A DNA stretch of 64,000 bases from Glandiceps talaboti (lineage: Eukaryota > Hemichordata > Enteropneusta > Spengelidae): positions 6,739,598 to 6,803,597 of the forward strand of contig NC_135560.1 in the NCBI RefSeq assembly GCF_964340395.1. Direction: 5' to 3'. Position 1 is the first letter of the stretch. Each line of letters starts with the position of its first letter. Made by a program: the position numbers and the translations under genes. The notes under the pieces were generated by a model. It worked only from the letters and a program-made list of their open reading frames with translations. It made no database searches and was not told the DNA's origin. Positions 52,246 through 63,642 of the stretch are shown here, piece after piece.

Positions 52246-53393
52246 TGAGTGGGAGGCTGCACATTGACCAATACAGTATCCGGCAAGTTGTCCCTGGCGT
52301 TGACAAAATGCCAGAGCCTCGTTTATAGGGTGAACATCACTTCCGATTGATTTATACCAACCTTTTGTCACTGAACTTTTTTTGCGTTCTATAAAATGTA
52401 GGTCGGATTGACTGTAGACCAGACAATCGTCGACAGAAAAGTACGAGTGACGTGACATGACATTGACAGTCGATGGAAATAGTTCCCATTATTGAAACAA
52501 GTGTAGTACAAATTTATACTTTTCACCGCAGGAAATGTTGAATCAGTCGGTGGTATGATCAAACTTACTCATCTCGTTAACCCTCGCTTTCTTGTAATCC
52601 AAAAGAAACACAAGAAGCTGCTCATGATGTACATAATCGTGTTCAGAATAACCAGCCATGATACAAATAGACAATTATCTACGATTGCAAAGAGAGTGCG
52701 AAGTTACGTCAAAGTTGAGAATAATGCATAAAGGATAGGGTGGATGTTGATTCAGGATCCACTATCGTCATACATATTTACCTATAAATGCATTAACTTG
52801 TAATAATTGGCCTACTTTCACCAAGTGATAGTCATCGTGATTAACTTAGCTGGCCAACTGATTTGATGAATAGAGATGGATTATGGCATATATATGTATA
52901 TGTTATGTTCAATTAGTGTCATCATCTACAGAGCGTGGAGAATTGCGACCTTTGACCTACCACGCTCATTGGTTCACATCTATTTTCTTTTAAATTTAAC
53001 TGTCGTATTCAGATCTTTGGTAAATTCTGTAAATTTTCTCGCCCAGCTTACGCATAATTAACATAATATTCAATAACCTGCAAATCAAGTTGTTATAGTT
53101 TTTACGAAAACTCAACCAAGAAGGACTGTATAATTACCAACTAAGACTTGTATTGACAATGAACTTGACGCCGATATAGCTGTGATGTCCTCGTCGAAAA
53201 TCTGTATTGACTTAAACACTTTCCAGTTAAGATTGTTACAGTCAGGGAGAGTTTTTGTTCAATCGTCAGGGAGAGTTTTTGTTCAATCGTGTCTATCAAA
53301 ACTTATTTCCGCCAATGGGATTTGATCATTATATTCAATGTTATAATTCATGTGGTCATCCGATTGGTACCAACTTAATGAATTGCGGGATTC
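52246..53393. other. No gene seen; short duplication near 53250
   Basis: A CAGGGAGAGTTTTTGTTCAATCGT phrase is directly duplicated around 53242-53289. The rest is AT-rich without supported features. Confidence 0.5.
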
Positions 53394-53421
53394 TGTCTGT
53401 CTGTCTGTCTGTCTGTCTGTA

Positions 53422-53500
<79 letters not shown>

Positions 53501-53523
53501 GTCTGTCCGTCTGTCTGCCTGTA

Positions 53524-53560
<37 letters not shown>

Positions 53561-53645
53561 GCCTGCCTGCCTGCCTGTCTGTCTGTCTGTCTGTCTGTCT
53601 GTATATACGTACGTACGTATGTATGTATGTATGTATGTATGTATG

Positions 53646-53698
<53 letters not shown>
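53394..53698. repeat. Compound microsatellite (CTGT)n(GTAC/GTAT)n(AT)n
   Basis: About 210 bp of CTGT with CTGC interruptions, then GTAC and GTAT units, then about 45 bp of AT. Four long frames through it are artefacts. Confidence 0.97.
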
Positions 53699-54798
53699 GA
53701 GTATCCTACTATGTACGTGTATAAGGGAGAGGCTGTATATAGATCTCCTAACAAAGGGTAGCAGAAATAATGACTACATATATCATGTACACTGTATGTA
53801 TAGTCTATATAAATTAATGAAATTACGACCTCTCATTGTGATAACATCAAAGCCGGCGGTATACTTCAATGGAAATAAAAATAAATTAAGAAAACTCTTG
53901 CTATTTTTTGTGGTAATAAGCAATAATTAATGTACTAGTTTTGTCTTTTATATTATTTTACGATAATCATAAAACATATTCACATTTCTGTCTACTCTAT
54001 CCTACCGAGGCTGGTTAAATGATGTACTTTAACAAATTGTAAGTCTGAGAGAGAATCTCCAGACTCCCATTACCTACAATAGTGAATCCCCAAGTGTGCA
54101 TCATCCCAGCAGTATTCCCTAGTATATTGTAACAGTTGTCTGTGTGAATTATTGAATCTGCTACACACCTGTCACGGCCTGTGCCTGTGACCTGCTTTCT
54201 GAATCGGGTTCTATATACAAAGTGTATGATGTATTTGAAAGGTGTAAGACGAAATCTAGACCTTCATAAATACGTCGTGTCTTTCCGCCACATTGGCCGG
54301 TCTTGTAGAGTGATGGCTGATAGGGCGGGATGCGAGATGGTATTATATGTTAGAATCTGATAGACGAAGTTGACTGTATCCCTAACGATACCTTAATTTT
54401 CAAACCCTGGATTTTCCATCGAATGGTGATAAGAGCATTTAGAGTGGCATGGCATGAGCGAAGTTTATTCCGTTTTGAGGGGTGGGGTTTGGGGGTGGGG
54501 CGGAGTGGTTACTAATTTGTTGCTGCATATTCAGAAGTACTGGTAATATACTTTTAATACTCCATTACAGAACATAACAACCATTTGCTTTTTGCTAGAT
54601 TCAGACTTGATATTTAGGCATATAGTGAAAGAGTAAAACACAGGAAACAGTCTAGGACACTATTTACTATTATACTAGAAAGTCGACGGAGGAAACCTCA
54701 ATCATGCCATCAACTATGAATGTACTAATAATGCCAGAAGGCGATGCTATCAAGACCTATTAAGACGGGTTTTATCATGTTTTTAGTCAATATTACCC
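53699..54798. other. No gene seen; G-rich stretch at 54475-54505
   Basis: Contains a G-rich stretch (GGGGTGGGG-type runs) at about 54475-54505. No ORF or repeat is recognised. Confidence 0.45.
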
Positions 54799-55520
54799 GT
54801 GTTAGGGGCGACGTCAAAAGATCGATGTTTACAAAAAAACTTAATTGCTTTAGTTTGGGGGTGGGGGGGTTTTGGCCAAAATAATTTCTCAACCGTCAAA
54901 AACGATTTAACGCCATACTTGGCAAATTTAGTACTAAAAATTTTACCTAAAAAACTGCGTACAGTCGGTTCGATTTATCAGCGGTACGCGGTTCAGCTTT
55001 CAAATTTGCTGCAAAATAGGTATTTGGGAACGAGGTGGGTATCCAGAGTGTGCGTACGCACATGTCATCAGTTGGCGTCGTCGAGACACGAAGGGTTCGT
55101 CCGTACAATTTTCTGGTCCATATATGTTCTCCTCACACAATTTATAAATGCCCTTCGAACGACTTTCAGAAACTAGCGAACAAGATTTGGGAGTTAAATA
55201 TCAAAGAACAACAGGGCAAATCCCGGGCCGGTGTACAATAAAGCGCAACGAAGTTGTGGCATGCCAAATACAAAAATGATCGACGGTCATTAGCCGAGTT
55301 CATGTCCCAGGAGGTCGAGTCGAAACAATCTATTTTGAAATACGTTAAAAAATATGTTTGAAAGTTAACGAAGTCACAGTGGGTACGTGATCAGAGACGA
55401 TCGTGCAATCGTAGTGGTAAATTTTAAAGGACATTCACGATAATTGATTTCAATAGACTATGTGGAGAAGACGTTGCCAAAATCCACCTAAGCGAAGGTT
55501 CTAAGTTAGGCCATAAGTTA
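54799..55520 (+). pseudogene. Weak decayed coding-like stretch
   Basis: A 125-codon frame (54799-55176) overlaps a second frame that is open in pieces from 55035 to 55520, broken by single stops at 55239, 55359 and 55425. Pieces such as KLWHAKYKNDRRSLAEFMSQ and RLCGEDVAKIHLSEGSKLGH have protein-like composition, and the region is less AT-rich than its flanks. This would fit an eroded transposon or processed gene with frameshifts. I recognise no domain or catalytic motif, and chance is not excluded. Confidence 0.22.
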
Positions 55521-55804
55521 TAACGTGAAACTAATACGAATGTAAATCCGGAAATTACCGATGAGATGTCATGTTTGATGTGACCTCTCAACTTGGACTA
55601 AATTGTCGTAGATAGCGTGGTATTGCGAATGTTTATTTCTACACTCGCAACAAGTTGATCGTTCGACTGATGTTGATTCAATCCTTCCTGAAAATCAAAA
55701 GTTCGATCGCCTGAAATAATTATTCAGCAATAGTTTAGCAATTTCAAACAGATTTATAGATGTTTGTAGATGATAGTTGGAACATGCATCACTGGGCAAA
55801 AAAG
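55521..55804. other. No gene seen
   Basis: Short stretch without features. Confidence 0.4.
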
Positions 55805-56080
55805 TTGATCTACTGAGCGTATATGTGTGCCGACGCACTCGTAGATTTAACATGTACAGAGATGTACTTGAATATACACAAACGCAGATCACATGTGTGC
55901 AGTAAATCTACGTAGCGTATATTACCATAGACGGAACATCCCAGTACGCTTAGTGTACGTTGTCGGTATATTAACGCCGACAGGAAGTGTGTCAGTGCGT
56001 ATACTATCGCCGATAGAACGTAGATCTTCGTCAGACTAACGTACACGGAGTATACGTAGTACGTATATCCAGCATTGTAC
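55805..56080. repeat. CpG-rich patch with irregular GTATAT-CCGA motifs
   Basis: A loosely conserved motif, GTATAT(T/G)A followed by (C/T)GCCGA and (C/A)GGAAC or GTAG, occurs near 55819, 55917, 55966 and 55999. The spacing is irregular (98, 49 and 33 bp). The patch is CpG-rich for this window. Its nature is unknown. Confidence 0.35.
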
Positions 56081-56904
56081 CCCCACGTTATAGGCCTGCT
56101 AACGTTCAAGATTTGCATAAAAGGTCAACTCCAAAGGTCAGTGTTGTGGTCAAAGGTCACAAGAATTCGAGCACGGCCGATCCCAGCACGGCACGCCCAC
56201 GGGGTACCGGCCCTAGCTATAGGGTAGCTTTCTAGGGATACAGGTTGCGCCTGGTTATTGGCTTATAAACCTGCTTATTCAATAAAGATCTTTCTGTATT
56301 TTGCTGGTAACATCACCATCTTTTCATCGTATTCACATCTAATCTTCAAATTAACTGTAATTATGATTCTTTCAGTTCTCCAGTACTTTATGATGGTGGA
56401 TACTGGCAAATGCACATATACAAAAACAGATAAACCTTTGCTAGCAAGAAGGAAAAGCTAACAACAACAACAACAAACAAACAAATAAATAAACAACAAC
56501 AATGTAACATTTAATTTTTACAAATATGGGAAGAGGAAATTTAATTAACACTGCAATCACTTCTAAAATAACAAACAGGAAACTTTATTCGAACAGTAAA
56601 TTTGACATTTCTTTTACAGGAGTAACATCATATTCCATATATTACGTACCGGTACTATGTTTTTACACTTTTTATGTTCTTTAAATGAACCAAGATGGAT
56701 TCAATGTGTCTTTGACCCACTAAATTCCATAGAAGAATAACCCAAACTGTACAAGTAATGTCAGTAGATAGAAATTGTTCTTTCCAACATATAGGTGGTA
56801 CAGTGTGTAGCTAGCTGAGGACACATTGTTGATAAATATCACTGTACAAAATACAATTACATTTTACATGTAAACACTCCAGGCTATAATTATGTAGATA
56901 AAAA
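56081..56904. other. No gene seen
   Basis: GC-richer up to about 56250, then AT-rich with CAA-type low complexity at 56460-56505. Confidence 0.4.
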
Positions 56905-57060
56905 TGGGAATCTACACAACTGGTATAATGGGGCAACATGCACACAAAAGCCAAATTATTTACAATAACTAATATTTCACAATGGGAATCTACACAACTG
57001 GTATAATGGTGCAACATGCACACAAAAGCCAAATTGTTTACAATAACTAATATTTCACAA
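56905..57060. repeat. Recent 78-bp tandem duplication
   Basis: Two adjacent, nearly identical copies start TGGGAATCTACACAACTGGT at 56905 and 56983. The period is a multiple of three and a minus-strand frame (56811-57032) spans both, but that peptide has no recognised domain, so I treat the duplication as non-coding. Confidence 0.92.
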
Positions 57061-58469
57061 ATGTTTTAGGAAAGTAAAAAAAAAATCATGTAAAATATCA
57101 TTTTTGTATCGGTTTGATATAATATATGTATGTAAATGTACACCAGATCTACTTTGTTAGCAGTATGTACATTGTAACTGAGGACCTGTTTTTGACAAAA
57201 CATATTACTCACTAAAAACTGATCAGGTTGCAGTGCAGAGATGATTTAGCTAGTTAATTATGCATACAAACTTGATAACAGAGATTCCCTCTTTACTTAC
57301 ATTTCTTAGTAATCAAATAAATATACCATGCTATTTTGTATCAACTAAACTATTTCATGATTCTCTCCAACATTAAATTGGTATATTCTGTTGTTGACAA
57401 AAAATATACAACTATATACTACCATGACAACATCCTAGACAAAGCAACATTGACACAACTAAATACATTTTCTATAGCATGTGGTAAAGTAAAGATACCA
57501 CAAACCTGCAATCATGATAGTCCCTAGAATGTACACCTGAAGATCATAAAAGTCTGCAAAAATAATACTGGACAGTCAGATATACGTTTCTATTATGTAA
57601 TAATAATGTCAAATGATAAATTATGTCCAGGTATCAAAATAATCTCTATGTATTACATGTATATATAAAATATTCAAACCAAATCTGTGTACACAAGCAA
57701 ATACAGTTGGTGAAATATGCAGAATGAGGGTTGGCAACAGACTATTGGTTGTCAAATTGATAACAACCAAACATTCATGTCATACACTTCTTTCCAATGT
57801 AATGTTGCATTAGTGAGAGTCTGTAACTGTAAAATCCATTGTTGACTTACAGTAAAAGTTACTTTACAATTACAACATTGACAGAGTTGGTTACATGTGC
57901 ACAAAGAGACATGGTAACACACAGTATTCTGAATAGCCGACAACTCTCTCTGATTTGTATGCTCAGACATTATCTTTACATTTCAGGATAAACACACATG
58001 TACAGAGTTTTGTAAAAACATCAAACTAGAACTATTAGAGATGTTTTAATGTATGTCTGTTTTCAGTGGGACAGCAATCAGTGATGTTAGGTGGAAGAAG
58101 AAAGCACTTTCGTGAATTGAATGCCCTTCAGAATATTTACAAAGAAAATATGGGGAAAAATTGAAGCTGTTACAACTCCACTAAGGATATTGATATTTCT
58201 GAATGGGTAGAAAGAAACTTTCATGTTAAATCTCTTTACACAGTTCGACTACCCATGTTGGTGATTTATTGACATTGAAAAGTATGTTATTTACGGCACA
58301 TGTAAAATTTAGCTGTTAGACCTTTTTTTTTGTAATGTTTCTTTTCATTTGTAAACACCCTTGTGCTATAAATTGTGCAATTACTATTGTAATGCTGTGT
58401 AACAGAGACTGGCATTTCCAGGGTTAGGTAGATTTGTACCAAATATTAGTTAAGAGCCTGATTGATATA
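57061..58469. other. No gene seen; long AT-rich, UTR-like composition
   Basis: No splice-supported frame. The composition, with many TACATGTA and ATTTACA motifs, could suit a long 3' UTR, but nothing shows it is transcribed. Confidence 0.35.
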
Positions 58470-59233
58470 GTAATGGGTACAAAATACAAGTTGCGAGGAA
58501 ATTCTACATAGTACCACATGCATAGTTGCAGATAAAATCTACATAACTACAAACACGGAAGTATTGTGTGCCAAGTGTCCATTGTGTATTCAATGTGGCA
58601 ACAAGTTTGAGTCATACTCGCCAAGGTAAGAATGTTGATTTTTGATTCCCAAAATCGAAAATACATATTCATGTAGTGAGGGTTCTGGGAAGAATGAGTT
58701 AACAGACGAACATGGAAAATTTCATTGATCAATTCCACAATTTGTGAGAGGAGTTAACAAAAAAAAAATTCTACCATGGGGATGTCTTGTTATAAAACAC
58801 ACAAACGATCCCAATACGAATAAATGTACATGTATAGCATACCATAACGTAAGAATCAGATAAAAAATTAATAGTGTCAGCTGGCTGGCTTTAAGTGTTG
58901 CATGTGGCAGCTTGTATAGGATATGCTAATGTGTAGCAATGTGTATTGGGCTCATCAACCCCACGGTAGAACAATTTTTTGGCTAACTCCTCACAAACAG
59001 TGGAATCGATCAATGAAATTTTCCATATTGGTCCGTCAACTCACATTCATCCCGAAACGCTCGCTATAGGAATACATATTTTCGATTTTTGGAAGTAGAA
59101 ATCTACTAATTCTTAGTACCTTAGTGACAATTACTCAAACTTGCCACAATGAACACTGGGAATGCTGGGTAGACATCCTTGTACATGGTACTCTCTAGAA
59201 TTTCTTCGCAACTTGTATTTTAGTACTCATTAC
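58470..59233. mobile_element. Long foldback element, about 764 bp
   Basis: Left arm (about 58470-58795) and right arm (about 58950-59233) are diverged inverted copies. Outer ends pair through GTAATGRGTACWAAATACAA and TTGCGARGAAATTCTA. Inner landmarks that pair include CAATGTGGCAACAAGTTTGAGT, AAAATCGAAAATA, GAAAATTTCATTGATC and TTCTACCRTGGGG. Even the central 150 bp has partial complementarity (CCCAATAC with GTATTGGG). No protein is encoded and I see no clear target-site duplication. It is probably a foldback DNA transposon derivative. Confidence 0.75.
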
Positions 59234-60586
59234 ATCTTAATGTCTTTCACATCATATCTTATCTGTGTACCAATACTAATAGTTGCTACATACACACTCT
59301 ACTTCAGTAGAGTTTAGTAGAGTTCTTTGAGAAGGTAGATGTGGCAATTTCTTGTTGGTTCATTTGGTTATACTGATGAGAGCAACCAACTCTTTCTCAT
59401 TTTCTGGTGTTCAGTGCTATTCGCCATCAGTAATCCTCAACATGCTGTTCTCTAAACCTTGGTGCTCATTTAAAACAAGCCCTGTTATTCATTGCTCCTG
59501 TCCTTGTCACAAATCTGGTCATCTACAAATACCATTTCCAGTCAAAAACCTCATTCTTCTTCCCAGACTTCTCATCCCAGATGCTTGCTCAGCACTGACT
59601 GAAAAATAAAAAAGAATAACATTGTCAGTAATATTCAAAGTACACATTAGTTAGTGTATACTATAGTAACTTTGCTTAGTAACATTTATAAAGTTCTGCA
59701 AAGTATTCATTGTAGAATACTTTAAGTTTATCAACCTGGCTCTTTACTTTTAGATTCTTTATTTACCCCATGCAATCTGAGCTTACAATGTACTTTATTT
59801 AGCACTGTAACTCACTTGTCAAACACTGAATGGTAAGGTACATTTGTATATAATACCATATGATATGTTAGGTTTTTCACAATAACGTGATCCTGAATCG
59901 GAGTGGAGATCTCTTGATTAGTTGCATCAAGACAATTTTATCATCAAATGTAAACATCAATATTGAGTCAGATGATGTATTCATCAGAAGAAAAAATAAA
60001 CATTGGTTTTGCAATAAAATGATAAAAGTGATGCAACATCACTTACAATTTACATTTTACTTCACTAAACATCCTTTGCAAGTAAATTGTTCAGCTGAAA
60101 TGTATTGTACATTGTAGTTATGTATTAAGAATATATTTTTTGATCCTGTTTATACATGATGTGCATGTACAAAATGTATGTATATGAGTAAAACTGTTTG
60201 GAAGAGTAAGCAGACCATCACCATATCATCTATTTGAGATTACACTATGCACTCAAAAGCCATTTAGAACAAAAAAATGTGGAATATATTATAACTGTGG
60301 TCGTTCTATGTTACAACGTACAAATGTATGTCTCTGTGACTGGTTCTGCAGTGTTCAAAATATTAGCCAAAACTGTCCGCAATGTTTCTTTGATATTACT
60401 GGCACTGGTAAATAATGTTATTTTTCAATATTTTTCTTCATTCAGTTGGAAAGTACTTGTAAACTGTCACTACCTCTTTAGTTTTACTTGCCGTTTATGT
60501 TTGAAGGATCAATACAAATGTTGCAAATATACATTGAAAACAACAAAGGCGTCAGCTGACAGAGTGACAGATGGACGTCAACCAAT
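59234..60586. other. No gene seen
   Basis: AT-rich sequence. Frames at 59352-59609 (85 codons), 59887-60117 (76) and 60234-60590 (118) are unsupported by domain or splice evidence. The last abuts the inverted-repeat element. Confidence 0.4.
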
Positions 60587-61699
60587 CTGATTAAAATCTG
60601 ATGTAGATGTCAGCTAATCGTTCATTGTTATTTTACCTTCGTTATTTTGCCTGGTTTGACCTTCGCAGTACATGTATACATTTTTATTCTGATCGCCTCC
60701 TCTACATCTGCACTGGCGCCCATGCCCACGCCATTCTGCTAAGTGAACCACACAGCCAATCAGGTTGCATCTTACTGAAGTACTATGGACATAGTCACGG
60801 GCACATGCATTGAATATCAACAAACAACATGGCATTACTTGTGCACATGGGCAACTGACAACGTACAAAGTATTTGAACTGTAAACAATTCAGTGACTGT
60901 ATTACCGTATATGTACAGTAATGAAAGAATTCTTGTTTAGATGCATTTCGTCTTATCTACATGTACATGTTAGTTACATTCGAACACGTTTCCCAGGTAG
61001 TGTTCATGTTCATCTCAGCGAACATGTACACGTTCTCTGTAGTACTCTTCTCCTTGAACATAAAGTAGTCATGAAATATTGTACGATTCATAGAAATATT
61101 TGCCACAGTTGTGCTATATGAACTCAGAAATGGGGAAATCTAAGAAATAATTTATAAAATGTCCTTATCGTGAAATTTTTTGTTGCTTTGTATGTGTACA
61201 CTATAAACTATGTCCCCCAGATGTTCTGTCTCACAAGCTTCTATAACAATTACAGAGTATGTGTTCATCCTAGTAACATGTATCACAGTATGTATGCGTT
61301 TACATGATAAAGCTATGTTCGAATGTATTCAGACGATATGTATAGAGGTACATGTACCATCAAATTACATTTAAATATACTAATACAATCACTGAATTTG
61401 TTTACAGTTGAAACATTTAGAACGTTGTCAGCTGCCTGTGCTTGTGCACGCGGAGAAAGTGATTTTGTAGTGACCGTGTCCGTTTGTAGTTTCATTCGAT
61501 CCTAATGTAAGGTCACTTTTGATTGGCTACCAGCACGGGCTAGCTAGAACGGTGTGGGCATGGGTGCCAGTTCAGATGTATATGTAAAGGAGGCGATCAG
61601 AATAAAAATGTAAACATGTACCACGGAGGTCAACCCAGGCAAAATAATGAAGAAATAGCAATGAATGATTAGCCAACATCTACATCGGATTTTAATCAG
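60587..61699. mobile_element. DNA-transposon-like element with about 185-bp inverted termini
   Basis: Left terminus 60587-60775 and right terminus 61517-61699 are inverted copies. Both read inward CTGATTAAAATC, then GATGTAGATGT, TATTTTGCCTGG, TTTTTATTCTGATCGCCTCC, GCCCATGCCCAC (with small changes), and AGCCAATCA. Similarity is roughly 80% by eye. The 740-bp interior carries only frames of 60-84 codons, none resembling a transposase, so it is non-autonomous. The outermost bases are not flanked by an obvious target-site duplication. Confidence 0.78.
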
Positions 61700-62339
61700 T
61701 TTGAATGTCAACATGCAATTTACCGAACTCTAAACAATTGAATCTGATTGCATATTGGGACATCTGATCACGTATTGACGAAAATTAAAGGATATCGGGC
61801 CCAATACATGTACACGAAAACCCTCTGGGGAGAACACTGGATCAGATCTGGTGCTGACAATCAGCTGTTCCCCTAACAGATTTGGATGTATATTCAAATG
61901 AGCATTTCAATACGTATTTGTATCTCTCTCTACATGTACTTGAAAATGTTGCATTTCAAGTAAGTTTTGTGAGTCCATAGATTTATTTTGTGTTGTTTCC
62001 AAAATAACTCTTCTTTTGAATGTTCAGTCTTAGTGTTGTTGTAAAATTCTTGTAATGTTTTGCCTATATCAAAGATTTTGTATCAAAAGGTTTTTGTGTG
62101 ATAAAAATGTGTACATTATCTTGTCTGCATACCATTCACCAGGTTACACCCCCATTGAAAATGGTCTGCTCCAAGCCTAATTAAAAACATAATTTGCATA
62201 AAATACATGTACTTACTTCAAAAATCGCCGAAAATCCAAAGAGGTAACTCTTGCATTCCAAATTCCAACAGTCCTCATTCCCTTATAGCTTATGTGGTCA
62301 GACAAGCATTGATACAACCATTATGCACAGTCCATATTC
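61700..62339. other. No gene seen
   Basis: AT-rich sequence without supported features. Confidence 0.45.
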
Positions 62340-62535
62340 ACTGCAAGTAGAACCTCACGATGGTCGATGGCTGGCTCGCTCGGTCAAGAGTCAGATCTGA
62401 CCAGCCACACAAAGCGATCATGGCAGGTCGCGGGTCGATATTCTGTCCCATGAGGTTTGAGTGAGGCCCAAATAGTATCCAGTTATGGTTCATAATCGTG
62501 GTCATAGAAGTGGCTGGTTGTTTCTCCGTGAAATC
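62340..62535 (-). other. CpG/GC-rich island with 56-codon minus frame
   Basis: This roughly 195-bp patch is strikingly richer in GC and CpG than its flanks. On the minus strand it holds an open frame of about 65 codons with internal ATGs, ending at a TGA near 62345. The peptide includes NLMGQNIDPRPAMIALCGWS and ends STIVRFYLQ. The codon before the stop reads CAG. I recognise no domain. It may be a conserved exon, or a GC-rich repeat, since GGCTGG...CCAGCC segments inside can pair. Confidence 0.25.
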
Positions 62536-63271
62536 TGCTCAAACTTGAGGTAAAACAGGCCAGGCACAACACAACTTGGAAAATGCACCAGTATTTGAAA
62601 TGACGCGGTACGATACGAATTGCATTATGGGGACTATACCATTATGTGAAGGGGGTGAATAGAATGAAAAGTGACTTTGAAGCTTAATACGTGACTTTGT
62701 TATTATACTGAGTCTGCACTTGACCATAACATCTTTAATTGTTCACCTTGTCATGTTTCTGTTTAGGATTTATACATTCTTTTTTGCATGTTGTTCAAAA
62801 AATAACCATATGGCCAAGTAACCCCCTGGCCAAGGAGTGATGTACGAAAACAACCACATGAATGCTAAGAAAACATGATTTTATTATTTACCAACACCTA
62901 AACAGAAGTTCCTGAAATAAAGATATCTTTTTTTCCATTTGTTAGGTCGTTACGACTATGTACTTGACAAACGCACACGTCAACCAATTTCTTACGACTT
63001 GGATGATAAGCACACAGCCCAATTTAAGCGTTTACACTTATTATAGCTTAGACAGACATTACTTCATTTACTTGTGCCTGCAACTCTCGGTTTTGAAACA
63101 TCCGACATAGCTTTGAAGCAAATTCTAGGCTTTTTGAAATGAATAAAAGTTATTTCAATAACTGCTAAAGCAAACGATCTATTTCTGGTCTCTTTTGCTG
63201 TATCTGGTAACGGCCAATGACAATGTTAACTTTGTTCGTACTCGAAAACCGTACGTAAAACTGGGCTGCAT
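62536..63271. other. No gene seen
   Basis: AT-rich sequence up to the pyrimidine tract before the LRR fragment. Confidence 0.4.
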
Positions 63272-63336
63272 CTTTTTCTAATTCTCTGTTTCTTTTTCAC
63301 ATTTGCGTGCAGTCTATCCCGTACCGTTTCCCTCTA

Positions 63337-63349
63337 TACATACATACAT

Positions 63350-63401
<52 letters not shown>
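63337..63401. repeat. (ATAC)n(AC)n microsatellite
   Basis: ATAC units (about 63337-63366) followed by an AC run. It lies between two possible splice acceptors of the LRR fragment. Confidence 0.95.
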
Positions 63402-63402
63402 G

Positions 63403-63632
63403 TCCGCAACCTTAGCGACCGAAGTAAACGTGTTTGGAAACAAAATATCCGACATATCCACCGAGATATACGGCAACCGATGCCGTGTTTCGCTGAATCT
63501 ATCCAACAAAAAGTTGGTCAGATTACCGACATCGCTATGTTAGATCTAGGTAAGCTTGTTGATCTGAATTTAAGAGGGAACAACCTGCGAGAGTCACCTA
63601 GGATAGGGAAGTTTGCGAGAAGGGTATCCAAG
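63403..63632 (+). pseudogene. Leucine-rich-repeat fragment with frame break
   Basis: Three LRRs with an exact 23-residue period, the class found in SHOC2-like and other intracellular LRR proteins that bind partner proteins. Repeat 1 is VNVFGNKISDISTEI, repeat 2 is LNLSNKKLVRLPTSLC, and repeat 3 is LNLRGNNLRESPRIGKF. Repeats 1-2 are in the frame containing 63403; repeat 3 is in another frame. A TAG stop at 63541 follows Cys, and skipping the two bases 63541-63542 would restore both the frame and the 23-residue spacing. Repeat 3 reaches a second stop at 63633. Two acceptors are possible, both in the first frame: a long pyrimidine tract ending GCAG at 63312, which would put the microsatellite in the exon, and AG at 63401-63402. 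It is a decayed gene copy or carries a sequence error. A neighbouring frame continues past the stop to 63842 without recognisable LRRs. Confidence 0.6.
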
Positions 63633-63642
63633 TAGTCCGTGG

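Noticed and set aside
53255-53930. Cys/Val/Leu/Ser-rich frames of 116-169 codons resembling a secreted Cys-rich protein
   Set aside because: The Cys periodicity is simply CTGT read in frame.
60234-60590. 118-codon plus frame
   Set aside because: No domain or splice sites; it ends at the border of an inverted-repeat element.
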